Positions 1 to 9,068 of a stretch of 64,000 bases of DNA are shown here, piece after piece. The stretch spans positions 62,001 through 126,000 of the forward strand of contig NZ_RPDH01000003.1 in assembly GCF_003813775.1 (NCBI RefSeq). Direction: 5' to 3'. Made by a program: the position numbers and the translations under genes. Each line of letters starts with the position of its first letter. Position 1 is the first letter of the stretch. The notes beneath the pieces are model-generated. The model had not been told where the DNA came from. It saw only the letters and a list, made by a program, of their open reading frames with translations, and searched no databases. The DNA is from Chitinophaga lutea. GTDB lineage: Bacteria; Bacteroidota; Bacteroidia; Chitinophagales; Chitinophagaceae.

Positions 1-1
1 A

Positions 2-709
2 ACGCCCGACCTGCATGATGTAACGATCCGCGACCTGGTGATCGAAGTGGCGCAAAGCGCCGTTCCCGGCCGGGATCCAAATGGTAACCGTTCCCACAGC
101 CGGAAAGCCGGCAACAGGGCCGGCATCGTTTTCCGTACCGAAAAAGAAGGCGGAATGAAGAACCTGCAATTCAACCGGGTGACCATCCGCAACGGCACCT
201 TCAATGGCCTGCTTATCAGCGGCGCTACGGGCATCGTTATCAACCGCTGCGACTTTAACGAGAACGGCAGCTATATCGTGCCCGGCCCGAAATTGCAGCA
301 CAATGTGCGGCTCACCCATTGCAGCGATATCCGGATGGACGATAGCCGCATGGCCGGTTCGCCTCACGGCAGCGGCATTGCGCTGGATGCCTGTACGGAC
401 GTGGCGGTGAGCAAATGCGAAATCACCCGCAACGCCTATTATGGTGTGCAGGTGAATGCCTGCCAAAAGGTAAGCGTGACCGGCTGCCTCATCGAAGGCA
501 ACGACCGCAGCGGGGTGATGCTGGAGTTTTTACACAGCGGTTCTGAAAGCGTGACGGTTAAAAATAATCTCATTCACTACAACGGTGGATTTGGTGTGGA
601 AGCCTACGCCGCCAAACAACTGACGGTTGGCGGCAACACTTATGCCGGTAACGGCAAAACCGCAGCGCAGGAGAAACTGAGCAGCGATAAGTATGTGGTG
701 ATGGAATAA
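2..709 (+). CDS. Parallel beta-helix protein, 5' end outside window
   Basis: The reading frame is open from base 2 to the TAA at 707-709, so the start lies upstream of the window. About 235 residues are visible, built of short repeats of the kind N-x-F/I-x-x-N-G-x-x-G-V/I (for example around NRVTIRNGTFNGLLISG and CEITRNAYYGVQVNAC). This spacing is typical of right-handed parallel beta-helix proteins such as pectate lyase-fold polysaccharide lyases and hydrolases. The catalytic family cannot be assigned from this C-terminal part. It is probably an extracytoplasmic polysaccharide-active or polysaccharide-binding protein, but the signal peptide is not in view. An internal ATG at 157 is not needed because the frame continues upstream. 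Confidence 0.8.
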   Translation, partial: TPDLHDVTIRDLVIEVAQSAVPGRDPNGNRSHSRKAGNRAGIVFRTEKEGGMKNLQFNRVTIRNGTFNGLLISGATGIVINRCDFNENGSYIVPGPKLQHNVRLTHCSDIRMDDSRMAGSPHGSGIALDACTDVAVSKCEITRNAYYGVQVNACQKVSVTGCLIEGNDRSGVMLEFLHSGSESVTVKNNLIHYNGGFGVEAYAAKQLTVGGNTYAGNGKTAAQEKLSSDKYVVME

Positions 710-771
710 TGTGTCGCCCGGCCGGGTTACCTGCACCAGCCGGACATTTTTTTATTCTGTATTTTTAATCC

Positions 772-1437
772 ATGCAGGCAAACCTCGAAAAAGAAAATGC
801 CGCCCTCGAAGCGGTGAAACTCGTCCGGCAGGATATGACCGTGGGACTGGGTACCGGTTCCACCGCCGAATATGCGATTCATGCAATCGGCCGCATGGTA
901 CGGGAAGGACTGCGCATCAAAGCGGTGGCCACCTCGGCCCGGACCGCCGCACTGGCGGCACAATACGCCATCCCGCTCATGGCCATCAACGAGGTGGAGA
1001 TGATCGACCTCACCATCGACGGGGCCGATGAATTCACCGCCAACCTGACTTTGCTCAAAGGTGGCGGCGGCGCATTGCTGAAAGAAAAGATCGTGGCCGT
1101 GAAGTCCCGGCAGGTGGTAATTATAGCGGATGCTTCCAAATATGTGGAACGCCTGGGGAAATTCAGGCTGCCGGTGGAAGTGATCCCCGACGCGGCGAAT
1201 TATGTGCTGAGAGAACTGACGGGCAAAGGCGCCGTGCGGATGCAGGAAGGCAAACCCTTCGTGACCGATGAAGGCCATCATATCATCGACGTGGATTTCG
1301 GGCTGATCGCCGATCCCCATCGCATCGACACGCAGCTCAATAACATCGTGGGCGTGGTGGAGCACGGCCTGTTCATCGGCATCGCTTCCCGCGTGATTAT
1401 GGGGGTAGGAGAGGAAGTGAAGATTTTTAACGGCTGA
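772..1437 (+). CDS. rpiA: Ribose-5-phosphate isomerase A
   Basis: It interconverts ribose 5-phosphate and ribulose 5-phosphate in the non-oxidative pentose phosphate pathway, in the cytoplasm. The 221-residue length fits RpiA. Visible motifs are the phosphate-binding GLGTGST (25-31), the DGADE loop with D83 and D86, and KGGGGALLKEK with K96 and the expected catalytic base E105, matching D81, D84, K94 and E103 of the E. coli enzyme. It is followed 17 bp later by the SelW-like gene on the same strand, so the two may be co-transcribed. The ATG at 772 is the first in frame after the preceding gene's stop. Confidence 0.96.
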   Translation: MQANLEKENAALEAVKLVRQDMTVGLGTGSTAEYAIHAIGRMVREGLRIKAVATSARTAALAAQYAIPLMAINEVEMIDLTIDGADEFTANLTLLKGGGGALLKEKIVAVKSRQVVIIADASKYVERLGKFRLPVEVIPDAANYVLRELTGKGAVRMQEGKPFVTDEGHHIIDVDFGLIADPHRIDTQLNNIVGVVEHGLFIGIASRVIMGVGEEVKIFNG

Positions 1438-1454
1438 ATAGTACATTTACAATC

Positions 1455-1760
1455 ATGAAACCAGATATCACCATCTCATATTGCCCGAAATGCGGATGGC
1501 TGCTGCGCGCGGCCTACATGGCGCAGGAACTGCTCACCACATTTGAAGAAGACCTCGGCGGCATAACCCTCCGCCCCGCGGCCATCAACGGCAGCTACCA
1601 GATCCTGCTCGATGGGGAAGTGATCTTCGACCGCAAAAGGGAAGGACGTTTCCCTGAAATCAAGGAACTGAAACAGATCGTGCGCGACCGCGTCAACCCC
1701 GGTAAAAGCCTGGGCCATGCAGACCGGAAGCCCGATGATTCAGCGCCCGCCCAACCATAA
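1455..1760 (+). CDS. SelT/SelW/SelH (Rdx) family selenoprotein-like protein
   Basis: This 101-residue protein starts with a beta strand followed by C10-P-K-C13, the CxxC redox motif of the Rdx family, where eukaryotic SelW carries CxxU. The following helix (LLRAAYMAQELL), the central strand around RPAAINGSYQILLDGEVIFDRK and the F-P-E-I-K-x-L-K-Q helix fit the thioredoxin-like fold. Bacterial members are small cytoplasmic proteins of unproven redox function. The second catalytic position is Cys, so no selenocysteine is needed. Its last 21 bases overlap the convergent ThuA gene tail to tail. Confidence 0.85.
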   Translation: MKPDITISYCPKCGWLLRAAYMAQELLTTFEEDLGGITLRPAAINGSYQILLDGEVIFDRKREGRFPEIKELKQIVRDRVNPGKSLGHADRKPDDSAPAQP

Positions 1761-2549
1761 CAGCGCATCGGCAATCAGCTTTGATTGTATGGCATTCCCA
1801 AAGGTATAAGAAAGCGTCGCTTTCGTTTGATGTTCGTAATCGATATCGTTGTGCCCCATATTCATGTACAGCATGCGGTACTTCGTGTTCGTCCAGGCCA
1901 CGGGGTAATCGCCGCTGCGCCATATTTCGTGCGGTTTGGGGCCGGTGCCTAAAGGAAAGCTCGCCGGGTGAACGGAGAGCAGTATGTTGATATCGGGGTT
2001 TCTGCGCAGGTTGTTGCTCCAGCGGTACCATTCATTGGGTGCGGAACGGAAAGTGTCGGGCAGGTGCCGCGTGGCGGGATGGGTGTTGTTTTCCACCTGC
2101 AGCACGGCGGCGGTAGGCCGCCAGGTATTGCTGGCGTAGGAGCCGGATCCGAGGAATGTTTCGTGGTACCAGTCCCAGTTCTGTGGGTATTGCGAAGGCG
2201 TAAGCGCAAACGCGGCAAAATGAAACCCGAGCCAGCCGCCGCCATTCCGCATATATTTCTCAAATGCCGCCCGCTGCGCCGCGCCGTCCGGCCGCGAATC
2301 GAGGAATATCACCACCTGGTACCTCAACAGGAACGTATCGTTCATATTATCCCAGTTGCTGGTCGTATCATACACAAACCCCTCCCGGGCCGCCAGCGCG
2401 GAAAACCAGGGATGCGCCTCGCGGATGAAACTGATGTGCGCCTGGTCGTGTTTGCCGGTGAAAAACGCCACTGCCCTGAATCTGGGCTGGGCATAGGAGG
2501 CCATTGTGCAGAGCAGGAGAAGAATGAACGTGGAAACCGGCTTTTTCAT
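1740..2549 (-). CDS. ThuA domain-containing secreted protein
   Basis: The protein has 269 residues with a clear signal peptide (MKKPVSTFILLLLCTMASYAQ), so it is periplasmic or surface exposed. The rest is one ThuA (trehalose utilisation A) domain with the class I glutamine amidotransferase-like fold: a first strand FRAVAFFTGKHDQAH, the YQVVIFLDSRPDG strand, GGGWLGFHFAAF, and the late VAWTNTKYRMLYMNMGHNDIDYE segment. In this phylum ThuA proteins often accompany sugar dehydrogenases or glycan loci, but their reaction is unsettled. Here it stands alone, convergent with the SelW-like gene and overlapping it by 21 bp. Confidence 0.9.
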   Translation of the reverse strand: MKKPVSTFILLLLCTMASYAQPRFRAVAFFTGKHDQAHISFIREAHPWFSALAAREGFVYDTTSNWDNMNDTFLLRYQVVIFLDSRPDGAAQRAAFEKYMRNGGGWLGFHFAAFALTPSQYPQNWDWYHETFLGSGSYASNTWRPTAAVLQVENNTHPATRHLPDTFRSAPNEWYRWSNNLRRNPDINILLSVHPASFPLGTGPKPHEIWRSGDYPVAWTNTKYRMLYMNMGHNDIDYEHQTKATLSYTFGNAIQSKLIADALLWLGGR

Positions 2550-2757
2550 ACCTGTAATTTACAAAGCGGGCGCGAGAAATGCCAGTAGTAAGAATGTGCC
2601 GCACCCGGTTGGCATGGAGAATCAATTGATGCACGTGACGGTTTCCCGGGCAGTTACTGAATCCCGGTAATTTTTGACCACACCATGTTTGGTGGCTCAG
2701 GCATGCCTGTGCCCTGGTGAAACGCCAGCTTTTGTGAAATCCTTTCCTTTTTAGCAA

Positions 2758-2869
2758 TTGGTTGCAGTGTACTATACATGGCTGTTCTCCAGCCAGCTCT
2801 TGAAGTCCGTCACTTGGTTGCAGTATACTATACATGGCTGTTCTCCAGCCAGCTCTTGAAGTCCGTCAC
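2758..2869. repeat. Tandem duplication of a 56-bp unit at the end of the LytTR gene
   Basis: Bases 2758-2813 and 2814-2869 are two adjacent copies of one 56-bp unit that differ at a single position (g at 2769, a at 2825). The second copy contains the last 13 codons and the TAG stop of the minus-strand LytTR gene. The first copy lies just downstream of the stop and repeats those codons and stop without being translated. It looks like a recent replication-slippage or unequal-crossover duplication that left the protein intact. Confidence 0.95.
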
Positions 2870-3586
2870 CCTTTCCCGTGAAATAATTACATCCTCTTCT
2901 ATAGCGGGTTGCAGTTGGAGGATCAGCCGGCTGTTGTAATAGGCGGTGATCTTTTTGATGGCGTCGATGTGGATGATGAATTGCCGGTTGATGCGGAAAA
3001 ACACGTGTTTGTCGAGCAGCTTCTCCACCTGGTCGAGCGAATAGTCCAGCGGCATGCGCTGCCCCTGGAAAGTGGTGGCCCAGGTGGCCCCCTTGGCGAA
3101 CTGGAGGTAGGCGATCTCTTTCGCTTTTACGTAAATCAGCTGGTTGTTGAGGCGGCCGATGAACCGGGTATGATCGCGGCGCATAAAGGCCTCGGCGATC
3201 TGCGAGAGGTCGAGGTTGTATTGCGGCGCAGGTTTGAACTGCTCGTATTTTTTCAGCGCCTTGCTGAGGTCTTTGAAGTCGATCGGCTTCATCAGATAGT
3301 CGATACTGTTGACTTTGAACGCCTGCAGCGCAAAGCCGTCGTATGCGGTGGTGAAGATGATGGGCGTGTGCACCTCTTTCTGGCTGAACAGTTCAAAGCA
3401 GTTGCCGTCAGATAACTGGATGTCCATCAGCATGAGGTCCACCGGCTGCTGCTGTTCCATCCAGGCCAGCCCCTGCGCCACCGATTCGATGATGGCGGCA
3501 ACGGTGATGCCGGCATCGTATTTCTGGAGCAGCTGGATAAGCCGCTCCGCATTGTGCATCTCGTCTTCAAAAATGACCACTCTCAT
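2828..3586 (-). CDS. LytTR-family response regulator
   Basis: This 252-residue regulator has an N-terminal receiver domain (about 1-120) with the acidic pocket E7/D8, phospho-acceptor D55 in LMLMD, the TTAYD switch region and the YLMKP lysine. A LytTR DNA-binding domain follows (about 150-248, with the AKEIAYLQFAKG and FFRINRQFIIHIDAI signatures). It is the cytoplasmic output partner of the kinase immediately upstream, whose frame it overlaps by 4 bp (3583-3586), implying coupled translation. Targets cannot be told from the window. Its 3' end lies inside the 56-bp tandem duplication, which leaves its C-terminus unchanged. Confidence 0.95.
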   Translation of the reverse strand: MRVVIFEDEMHNAERLIQLLQKYDAGITVAAIIESVAQGLAWMEQQQPVDLMLMDIQLSDGNCFELFSQKEVHTPIIFTTAYDGFALQAFKVNSIDYLMKPIDFKDLSKALKKYEQFKPAPQYNLDLSQIAEAFMRRDHTRFIGRLNNQLIYVKAKEIAYLQFAKGATWATTFQGQRMPLDYSLDQVEKLLDKHVFFRINRQFIIHIDAIKKITAYYNSRLILQLQPAIEEDVIISRERVTDFKSWLENSHV

Positions 3587-4662
3587 AATGTGTAAATAAC
3601 AGGTACTTTAACAATAAAGAAATCTCCTTCGTGCGCCACGTCGATCCCCTTTCCCATCGTCAGCTCGTAACGTTTGCGGATATTCTCCAGCCCGATGCCG
3701 CTGGAAGGGCTTTCGGGCAGGGCGCGCATGTTCACCTTATTGCTCACCACCAGGAAGTTGTCTTCGCTCTTCAGCGTGATCAGTAACGGGTCGTTGCCGG
3801 AGAAGCGGTTGTGTTTGATGGCGTTCTCCACCAGCAGCTGCAATGTGGCGGGCGGTATCATGCCTTTCTGCACCACCTTGTCGTCGAGCTCCGCCGTAAA
3901 CCGGATACTGTCGCGGTGGCGGATGCGGATCAGGAAAAGATATGATTCGAGGAAGTCGAGCTCCGTCTGGATGGGCACGAGGTTTTCGAATTTTTTATCG
4001 AGTATGTAACGGTAGGTTTTGGCGAGTTGGGTGATGTAATCAGCCGCCACGTCCGGGTTTTTATACACCAGGTTGGTGAGCACGCTGAGGGAATTAAAAA
4101 AGAAATGCGGATCGATCTGGTTGCGGAGCGCGTCGTACTTGGCCTGTATGTTCTCGCGCATCAGCCGTTCCGTCTGCAGCTGGTACTCCTTCCAGCCTTT
4201 GTAATAATAGATGATGCCGTTGAACGTGAGCAGCAGCAGGTAAAACATGAATGTGCCGAAGTTCAGGTCGTAGGCAAAGGAAGACGCGCTTTCCCAGGCT
4301 TCGTAGCGGTGGAAGAGCAGCACATCGGTGCCGGCGTACAGAAAGCTGAACAGTACCGATACGAGCAGGCCGTACAGGAGCAGCGCGACGCCCAGCGCCA
4401 CGATGCGGGCGGGCGACTGCCGGTCGGCCACTTTCTTTTCCATCAGCCGGGCGATGAAAGTGGCGCCTTCCCAGGCCAGCAGGCCGTAGAGCACGTAAAA
4501 AACGCTGAACACCTGGCCTCGCAGGTTGAGGATGCCGATGTCGTGCGTAAAAGTGAGATCGAACGATTTGAAAATGGTGCTGAAAATGTACAGGATGAGC
4601 GCCCGGGTCAGGTATTTGAACACGCCGCTAGAAAATAATCTTTCATTCTTTTGGAAATCCAT
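3583..4662 (-). CDS. LytS-type sensor histidine kinase (His_kinase family)
   Basis: This is a 359-residue inner-membrane kinase with four or more hydrophobic segments in residues 18-155. They are followed by a short coiled region (GWKEYQLQTERLMRENIQAKYDAL, positions 156-179) and the phospho-acceptor box NQIDPHFFFNSL with H186. A C-terminal HATPase region carries the N-box VENAIKHN and a G-box ending in GIGLENIRKRYEL. There is no large extracytoplasmic sensor domain, so sensing probably takes place in the membrane part. It is paired with the LytTR regulator through a 4-bp overlap and sits 21 bp after the SDR gene in the same minus-strand operon. Confidence 0.94.
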   Translation of the reverse strand: MDFQKNERLFSSGVFKYLTRALILYIFSTIFKSFDLTFTHDIGILNLRGQVFSVFYVLYGLLAWEGATFIARLMEKKVADRQSPARIVALGVALLLYGLLVSVLFSFLYAGTDVLLFHRYEAWESASSFAYDLNFGTFMFYLLLLTFNGIIYYYKGWKEYQLQTERLMRENIQAKYDALRNQIDPHFFFNSLSVLTNLVYKNPDVAADYITQLAKTYRYILDKKFENLVPIQTELDFLESYLFLIRIRHRDSIRFTAELDDKVVQKGMIPPATLQLLVENAIKHNRFSGNDPLLITLKSEDNFLVVSNKVNMRALPESPSSGIGLENIRKRYELTMGKGIDVAHEGDFFIVKVPVIYTL

Positions 4663-4683
4663 TTCGCTCGTTTGGTTACCGGA

Positions 4684-5670
4684 TTAAATGTAGGCATTTT
4701 CCTCGAACCAGCTGAGCGCGTCGGCGATGGCGGTTTCGATGGGAGCGTAGCGGATTTGCAGCTCGCGTTCCGACTTTTTGCCCGTGTAATAGTTTTGCAG
4801 GCACAGTAAAAACGCCGCCGAATAATTGAGCTTCTGCGTGGTGCCGGTGATTTTGCCGGCAATGGTGCCGATCACGCCGCCCACTTTGAGGAGCAACGGG
4901 GGAATCCTGATCATCAGCGCCGGTTTGCGCGTACGGGCGTACAGCATATTAAAAAACTCCCGGTAGCTCAGGTTGGCGCCGGCCAACAGGTAACATTCCC
5001 CCGGTTTGCCCATCTCTATGGCATTCAAAATGCCCTGGCAGACATCGTGAATATGCACGAAGTTTTTACCCCCCGGCGGGTAAAACAATACTTTTTTCCC
5101 AAGGCCGTACAGCAGCAGCTTCCCGGAGCTGGGTTTGCTGTCGTTCGGCCCGATCATGAACGTGGGGTTCACCACCACCGCATTCAGCCGCCGCCGCTCC
5201 ACCTGCTCGAGCACATACTGCTGCGCGAGGTATTTGCTGTTGATATAGCCGGAGTTGGCGTTGAACAGCGTAAAGCCGTTCAGTTCGCTGCCGGGCTGCT
5301 CTTTGCTGCCGGGCCCGATGGTGTTGGCGGTGCTCACATAGATCAGTTTCTCCACCTTCTGCCGCAGGCAGGCTTCCACCACATACTGGGTGCCGATATA
5401 ATTGATCTGTTCGTATTCTTCGAATGAAATGGCCCACTGCTCCGTGATGCAGGCCGCATGGATCACGATGTTGCAGCCTTCCATGGCATGCAGCACATCT
5501 TCCACCCGGTCTATGCGGCCGAAAAATATCTCGCAGGGAATGTCTGCAATGCTCTTTAAGTCGGCAGAGGGGCGCACCATGGCTTTTACGTCGTATCCCA
5601 GCCGGTAGAGCTCCCGGGTAAGATTGGCGCCCAGAAACCCGTTGGCGCCGGTCACTAAAACTTTATGCAT
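4684..5670 (-). CDS. NAD(P)-dependent epimerase/dehydratase, extended SDR
   Basis: This is a 328-residue cytoplasmic extended short-chain dehydrogenase. The N-terminal TGANGFLG gives the GxxGxxG nucleotide-binding motif (G8, G11, G14). The catalytic set is S113 in YVSTAN, and Y142 and K146 in GYINSK. The overall look (HAACITEQWA, NFVHIHDVCQGI) resembles dihydroflavonol-4-reductase-like and NAD-dependent epimerase/dehydratase proteins, so the substrate is open. Its first 8 bp overlap the end of the other SDR gene (5663-5670), and the kinase gene follows 21 bp downstream, so all four genes are probably one transcript. Confidence 0.9.
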   Translation of the reverse strand: MHKVLVTGANGFLGANLTRELYRLGYDVKAMVRPSADLKSIADIPCEIFFGRIDRVEDVLHAMEGCNIVIHAACITEQWAISFEEYEQINYIGTQYVVEACLRQKVEKLIYVSTANTIGPGSKEQPGSELNGFTLFNANSGYINSKYLAQQYVLEQVERRRLNAVVVNPTFMIGPNDSKPSSGKLLLYGLGKKVLFYPPGGKNFVHIHDVCQGILNAIEMGKPGECYLLAGANLSYREFFNMLYARTRKPALMIRIPPLLLKVGGVIGTIAGKITGTTQKLNYSAAFLLCLQNYYTGKKSERELQIRYAPIETAIADALSWFEENAYI

Positions 5671-6457
5671 ATTGAATCTCCTTTTTTACTTCCCGCGATA
5701 CGATGCGCGATTTCCATTCCACCGGCAGCACGCTCATCAGCAGGTGATTGACGCGGTTCATGAAACCGGGTATGATGGTGGGCTGGCCGGCCAGCGTTTT
5801 GCGCATGGCCAGCCGGGCGATGGCGGTGGCGGACAGCAGGCCCATCTTTCCTTTGAAACCCTGCCCGATAATGCGGCGGGAGGTATGGGAATTGGTCATC
5901 ATGGGGCCGGGATACACCACGCTCACAGACAGCCCGGTACCGGAAAATTCCTCCTTCAGGCCCAGCGAAAACGAAGAGATGAACGCCTTCGAGGCGGGGT
6001 ACACCGTTTTGAATGCGATGGGCGTGAAGGCCGCCATGCTCGAAATGTTCATGATATAACTCTTTTCGTTCTTCAGCAGGTGCGGTATCAGCAGGCGCGT
6101 CACCAGCACGGTGCCGCGCACGTTGAGCTGGATGATCTGGTCTATTTTCTCCACCGTCGTTTCCGCCATATGCGAAGTGCCGCCCATGCCGGCGTTGTTG
6201 ATGAGGAAACTGACGTTGTAATGTCCGGTGATGTGGGCGAGATGCCGGTGCAGGGCATCCCGGTCGGTGAGGTCGAACTCAAACACCTGCACGTCCACCC
6301 CGTATTGCAGGGCGATGCTTTGGCCGAGCGATACGGTGTTGGAGCCGGGCAGGGCGATCAGGATGATATGCATGCCCCTCGACGCGCATTCGATGGCGAA
6401 CGCTTTGCCCAGTCCTGAACTGGCCCCGGTGATCATTGTATATTGTTTGCTGTTCAT
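5663..6457 (-). CDS. Classical SDR-family NAD(P)-dependent oxidoreductase
   Basis: I chose the ATG at 6457 because it opens directly into the Rossmann strand (MNSKQYTMITGASSGLG). A longer frame up to 6541 only adds an unrelated N-terminus. The 264-residue product has TGASSGLG (10-17), NNAG (87-90), the catalytic serine pair at 139-140, and Y153/K157 in YPASK, the full classical SDR signature. The tail PTIIPGFMNRVNHLLMSVLPV resembles the DltE/short-chain reductases often described as acting on fatty or hydrophobic substrates. It is probably the first gene of the operon running down to the LytTR regulator. The substrate is unknown. Confidence 0.9.
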   Translation of the reverse strand: MNSKQYTMITGASSGLGKAFAIECASRGMHIILIALPGSNTVSLGQSIALQYGVDVQVFEFDLTDRDALHRHLAHITGHYNVSFLINNAGMGGTSHMAETTVEKIDQIIQLNVRGTVLVTRLLIPHLLKNEKSYIMNISSMAAFTPIAFKTVYPASKAFISSFSLGLKEEFSGTGLSVSVVYPGPMMTNSHTSRRIIGQGFKGKMGLLSATAIARLAMRKTLAGQPTIIPGFMNRVNHLLMSVLPVEWKSRIVSREVKKEIQYA

Positions 6458-6679
6458 GGCGTTGTTCGATATGGATACAAAAATGAAGGCATTTATCCGC
6501 CCCGCCGCCAATTTTCCAATGAGCTGTTGAGTTGGGCCCATGAATTGTAAAAAGGGGCGTCCGGCGGAAACGAACAGGCGGTGTACTGAAACCGAACAGT
6601 TGTATTATTTTATTAATGTGTAATTTATTATTTTGGAGCCGCCCCTTACTCTGGCATTTTGTTGGCAGCGGGAAAACAC

Positions 6680-9064
6680 ATGATCAGGAACTATCTTAAA
6701 ATCGCCTGGAGGAATCTCCTCAAAAATAAAACGTTCTCGCTGATTAACATCACGGGATTATCGGTAGGGATGGCTGTGGCCCTGTTGATCGGTTTGTGGA
6801 TCAGGGATGAAGTGACGTTCAACAGGAATCATGAAAGCTATGACCGTGTCGCGATTGTGATGCAGCATCAGACTTTCAACGGGGTCAAGACCACCCAGGC
6901 CGCGTTGCCGTATCTGACGGCCACGGCCATGCGCGAAGACTTCGGCGCGGATTTCAAATATATCGCCGAGGGGTCGTGGGACGAAGATCATGTGCTCAGC
7001 GTGAACAATAATGCGGTCATCAAACACGGCAGTTTCAACGGCCCGCAATTCCCGGAAATATTGACGCTCAAAATGCTGAAAGGCACGCGCGACGGGTTGA
7101 AGGAGCCTTATTCCATCATGCTGTCGGCCTCCGCTGCCGGGGCGTTGTTCGGAGAGGTGGATCCGCTTGATAAAATCGTGCGGATGGATGAGGAACTGGA
7201 TGTGAAAGTGACGGGTGTGTATGAAGACCTGCCGTATAACTCCGAATTCCGCAACCGGGATTTTATTGCGCCATGGAAATTGTTCCTGATCACGCAGCCC
7301 TGGATCGAAACGCTGGAAAACCCCTGGCGTTCCAATTTCAGTATGGTGTATGCGCGCCTCGCTGATCATGCCGACCTGGGCATGGTGTCTGCCAAGATGA
7401 AAGACCTGAAGTTGAAACGGGTGCGCCCGGAACAGAAGGTTTTCCAGCCGGAAGTATTCCTGCATCCGATGTCTTCCTGGCATTTGCACGCGGAGTGGAA
7501 AGACGGGAATAACGTGGGCGGCAGGATACAGTTCGTATGGCTGTTCGGTATCATCGGCGTATTCGTCCTCCTGCTGGCCTGCATCAACTTTATGAACCTG
7601 AGCACCGCGCGTTCCGAAAAGCGGGCGAAAGAAGTAGGCATCCGCAAGGCGGTGGGCTCCATACGCGGGCAGCTGGTAGCGCAGTTTTTCAGCGAATCCC
7701 TGCTGCTTGCCGCCATCGGTCTGATAGTGGCGGCCGTATTGGTGCAGCTCGTTTTGCCGGTGTTCAATGATGTGGCGGACAAACGGGTGGGCATTCCCTA
7801 TGACAGCGTGGCCTTCTGGCTGGCCGTGACCGGTTTTACGGTCTTTACCGGCCTGATAGCCGGCAGTTATCCTGCCTTGTACCTGTCTTCCTTCCAACCG
7901 GTGAAAGTGCTGAAAGGCACCTTCCGCGCCGGCCGCTTTGCCGCCATGCCGCGCAAGGTACTGGTGGTGGTGCAGTTCGCCGTATCTGTCGTATTGATTA
8001 TCGGCACGGTGGTGGTATTCCTGCAGATCAGGCACGCCAAAAGCCGGCCCGTTGCGTATAGCCGTGAAGGATTGGTGACCCTGAAGCTCAATACGGCCGA
8101 AGCCAGGAAAAACGTGAAAGCCATGCGGAGCGAAATGGAAGCCTCCGGCGCTGTAGCCGCCACCGGTTGCGCCAGCTCCTTTGTTACCGATCTGAACATC
8201 ATCAACAACGGTTATACCTGGAAGAACATGGAGCCGGGCAAAACGGGCAACTTCGGGGCCGTGACCATCACCCATGATTACGGTAAGACCATTGGCTGGC
8301 AGATCGTGGCCGGCCGCGATTTTTCGGCAGCGTTCAACGACTCCGCTTCCATGGTAGTGAACGAGTCGGCCGCCAAATTCATGAACATCGGCAATCCCGT
8401 AGGTGAAACCATGCGGATCAATGGCGAGCCGTTTACGATCATCGGGGTGGTCAGGGACATGGTGATGGAATCGCCCTACGAGCCGGCGTTCCGTACCGCT
8501 TTTACCCTGAAGGGAAATGAGACCAGCCTGCTCAGCGTGCGCATCAACCCGGCCCGCAGCACGGCCGATGCGCTCTCGCAAATCGAAAGCATTTATAAAA
8601 AATTCGTTCCCTCCGGCGCTCCTTTCTCCTATGAGTTCGCCGACGAGGCGTACGCCAAAAAATTCGAAGCCGAACAGCGCATCGGCCGGCTTTCCAGCTT
8701 CTTCGCCATTCTGGCCGTTTTCATCAGCAGCCTGGGGCTCTTCGGCATGGCTTCCTTCATGGCGGAACAACGGGTGAAGGAAATCGGTGTGCGCAAGGTA
8801 CTGGGGGCTTCGGTGTTCAATCTCTGGAGACTCATGTCGAAAGACTTCGTGATACTGGTGGCCATCGCACTGGTGATTGCCGTGCCGCTGGCATGGTATT
8901 TCATGAGCGGCTGGCTGGAGCGGTATCAATACCGCACCAACATCTCCTGGTGGCTGATCGCGATCATCTGTTTCGGCACATTGGCCATTACCCTGCTCAC
9001 CGTCAGCTACCAGAGTATCAAGGCCGCTACCGCCAACCCTGTGAAGAGTTTGCGGTCTGAGTAA
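6680..9064 (+). CDS. MacB/FtsX-like ABC transporter permease
   Basis: This is a 794-residue inner-membrane protein. The ATG at 6680 starts the canonical Bacteroidota N-terminus MIRNYLKIAWRNLLKNKTFS. The track start at 6659 would be a TTG and is not needed. Features in order: TM1 (about 20-42), a periplasmic MacB_PCD domain, an FtsX domain with three TMs (about 280-435) including CINFMNLSTARSEKRAKEVG, a second periplasmic domain, and a second FtsX domain (about 665-790) with the matching ISSLGLFGMASFMAEQRVKEIG. These duplicated permeases usually work with separate ATPases; none is adjacent here. A degraded piece of a paralogue lies just downstream. Confidence 0.95.
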   Translation: MIRNYLKIAWRNLLKNKTFSLINITGLSVGMAVALLIGLWIRDEVTFNRNHESYDRVAIVMQHQTFNGVKTTQAALPYLTATAMREDFGADFKYIAEGSWDEDHVLSVNNNAVIKHGSFNGPQFPEILTLKMLKGTRDGLKEPYSIMLSASAAGALFGEVDPLDKIVRMDEELDVKVTGVYEDLPYNSEFRNRDFIAPWKLFLITQPWIETLENPWRSNFSMVYARLADHADLGMVSAKMKDLKLKRVRPEQKVFQPEVFLHPMSSWHLHAEWKDGNNVGGRIQFVWLFGIIGVFVLLLACINFMNLSTARSEKRAKEVGIRKAVGSIRGQLVAQFFSESLLLAAIGLIVAAVLVQLVLPVFNDVADKRVGIPYDSVAFWLAVTGFTVFTGLIAGSYPALYLSSFQPVKVLKGTFRAGRFAAMPRKVLVVVQFAVSVVLIIGTVVVFLQIRHAKSRPVAYSREGLVTLKLNTAEARKNVKAMRSEMEASGAVAATGCASSFVTDLNIINNGYTWKNMEPGKTGNFGAVTITHDYGKTIGWQIVAGRDFSAAFNDSASMVVNESAAKFMNIGNPVGETMRINGEPFTIIGVVRDMVMESPYEPAFRTAFTLKGNETSLLSVRINPARSTADALSQIESIYKKFVPSGAPFSYEFADEAYAKKFEAEQRIGRLSSFFAILAVFISSLGLFGMASFMAEQRVKEIGVRKVLGASVFNLWRLMSKDFVILVAIALVIAVPLAWYFMSGWLERYQYRTNISWWLIAIICFGTLAITLLTVSYQSIKAATANPVKSLRSE

Positions 9065-9068
9065 GTCG

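Noticed and set aside
6595..6640. -33/-7 promoter before the MacB-like permease
   Set aside because: A TTG and a TATTTTGG-like box exist but are about 26 bp apart, outside the usual 19-21 bp spacing.
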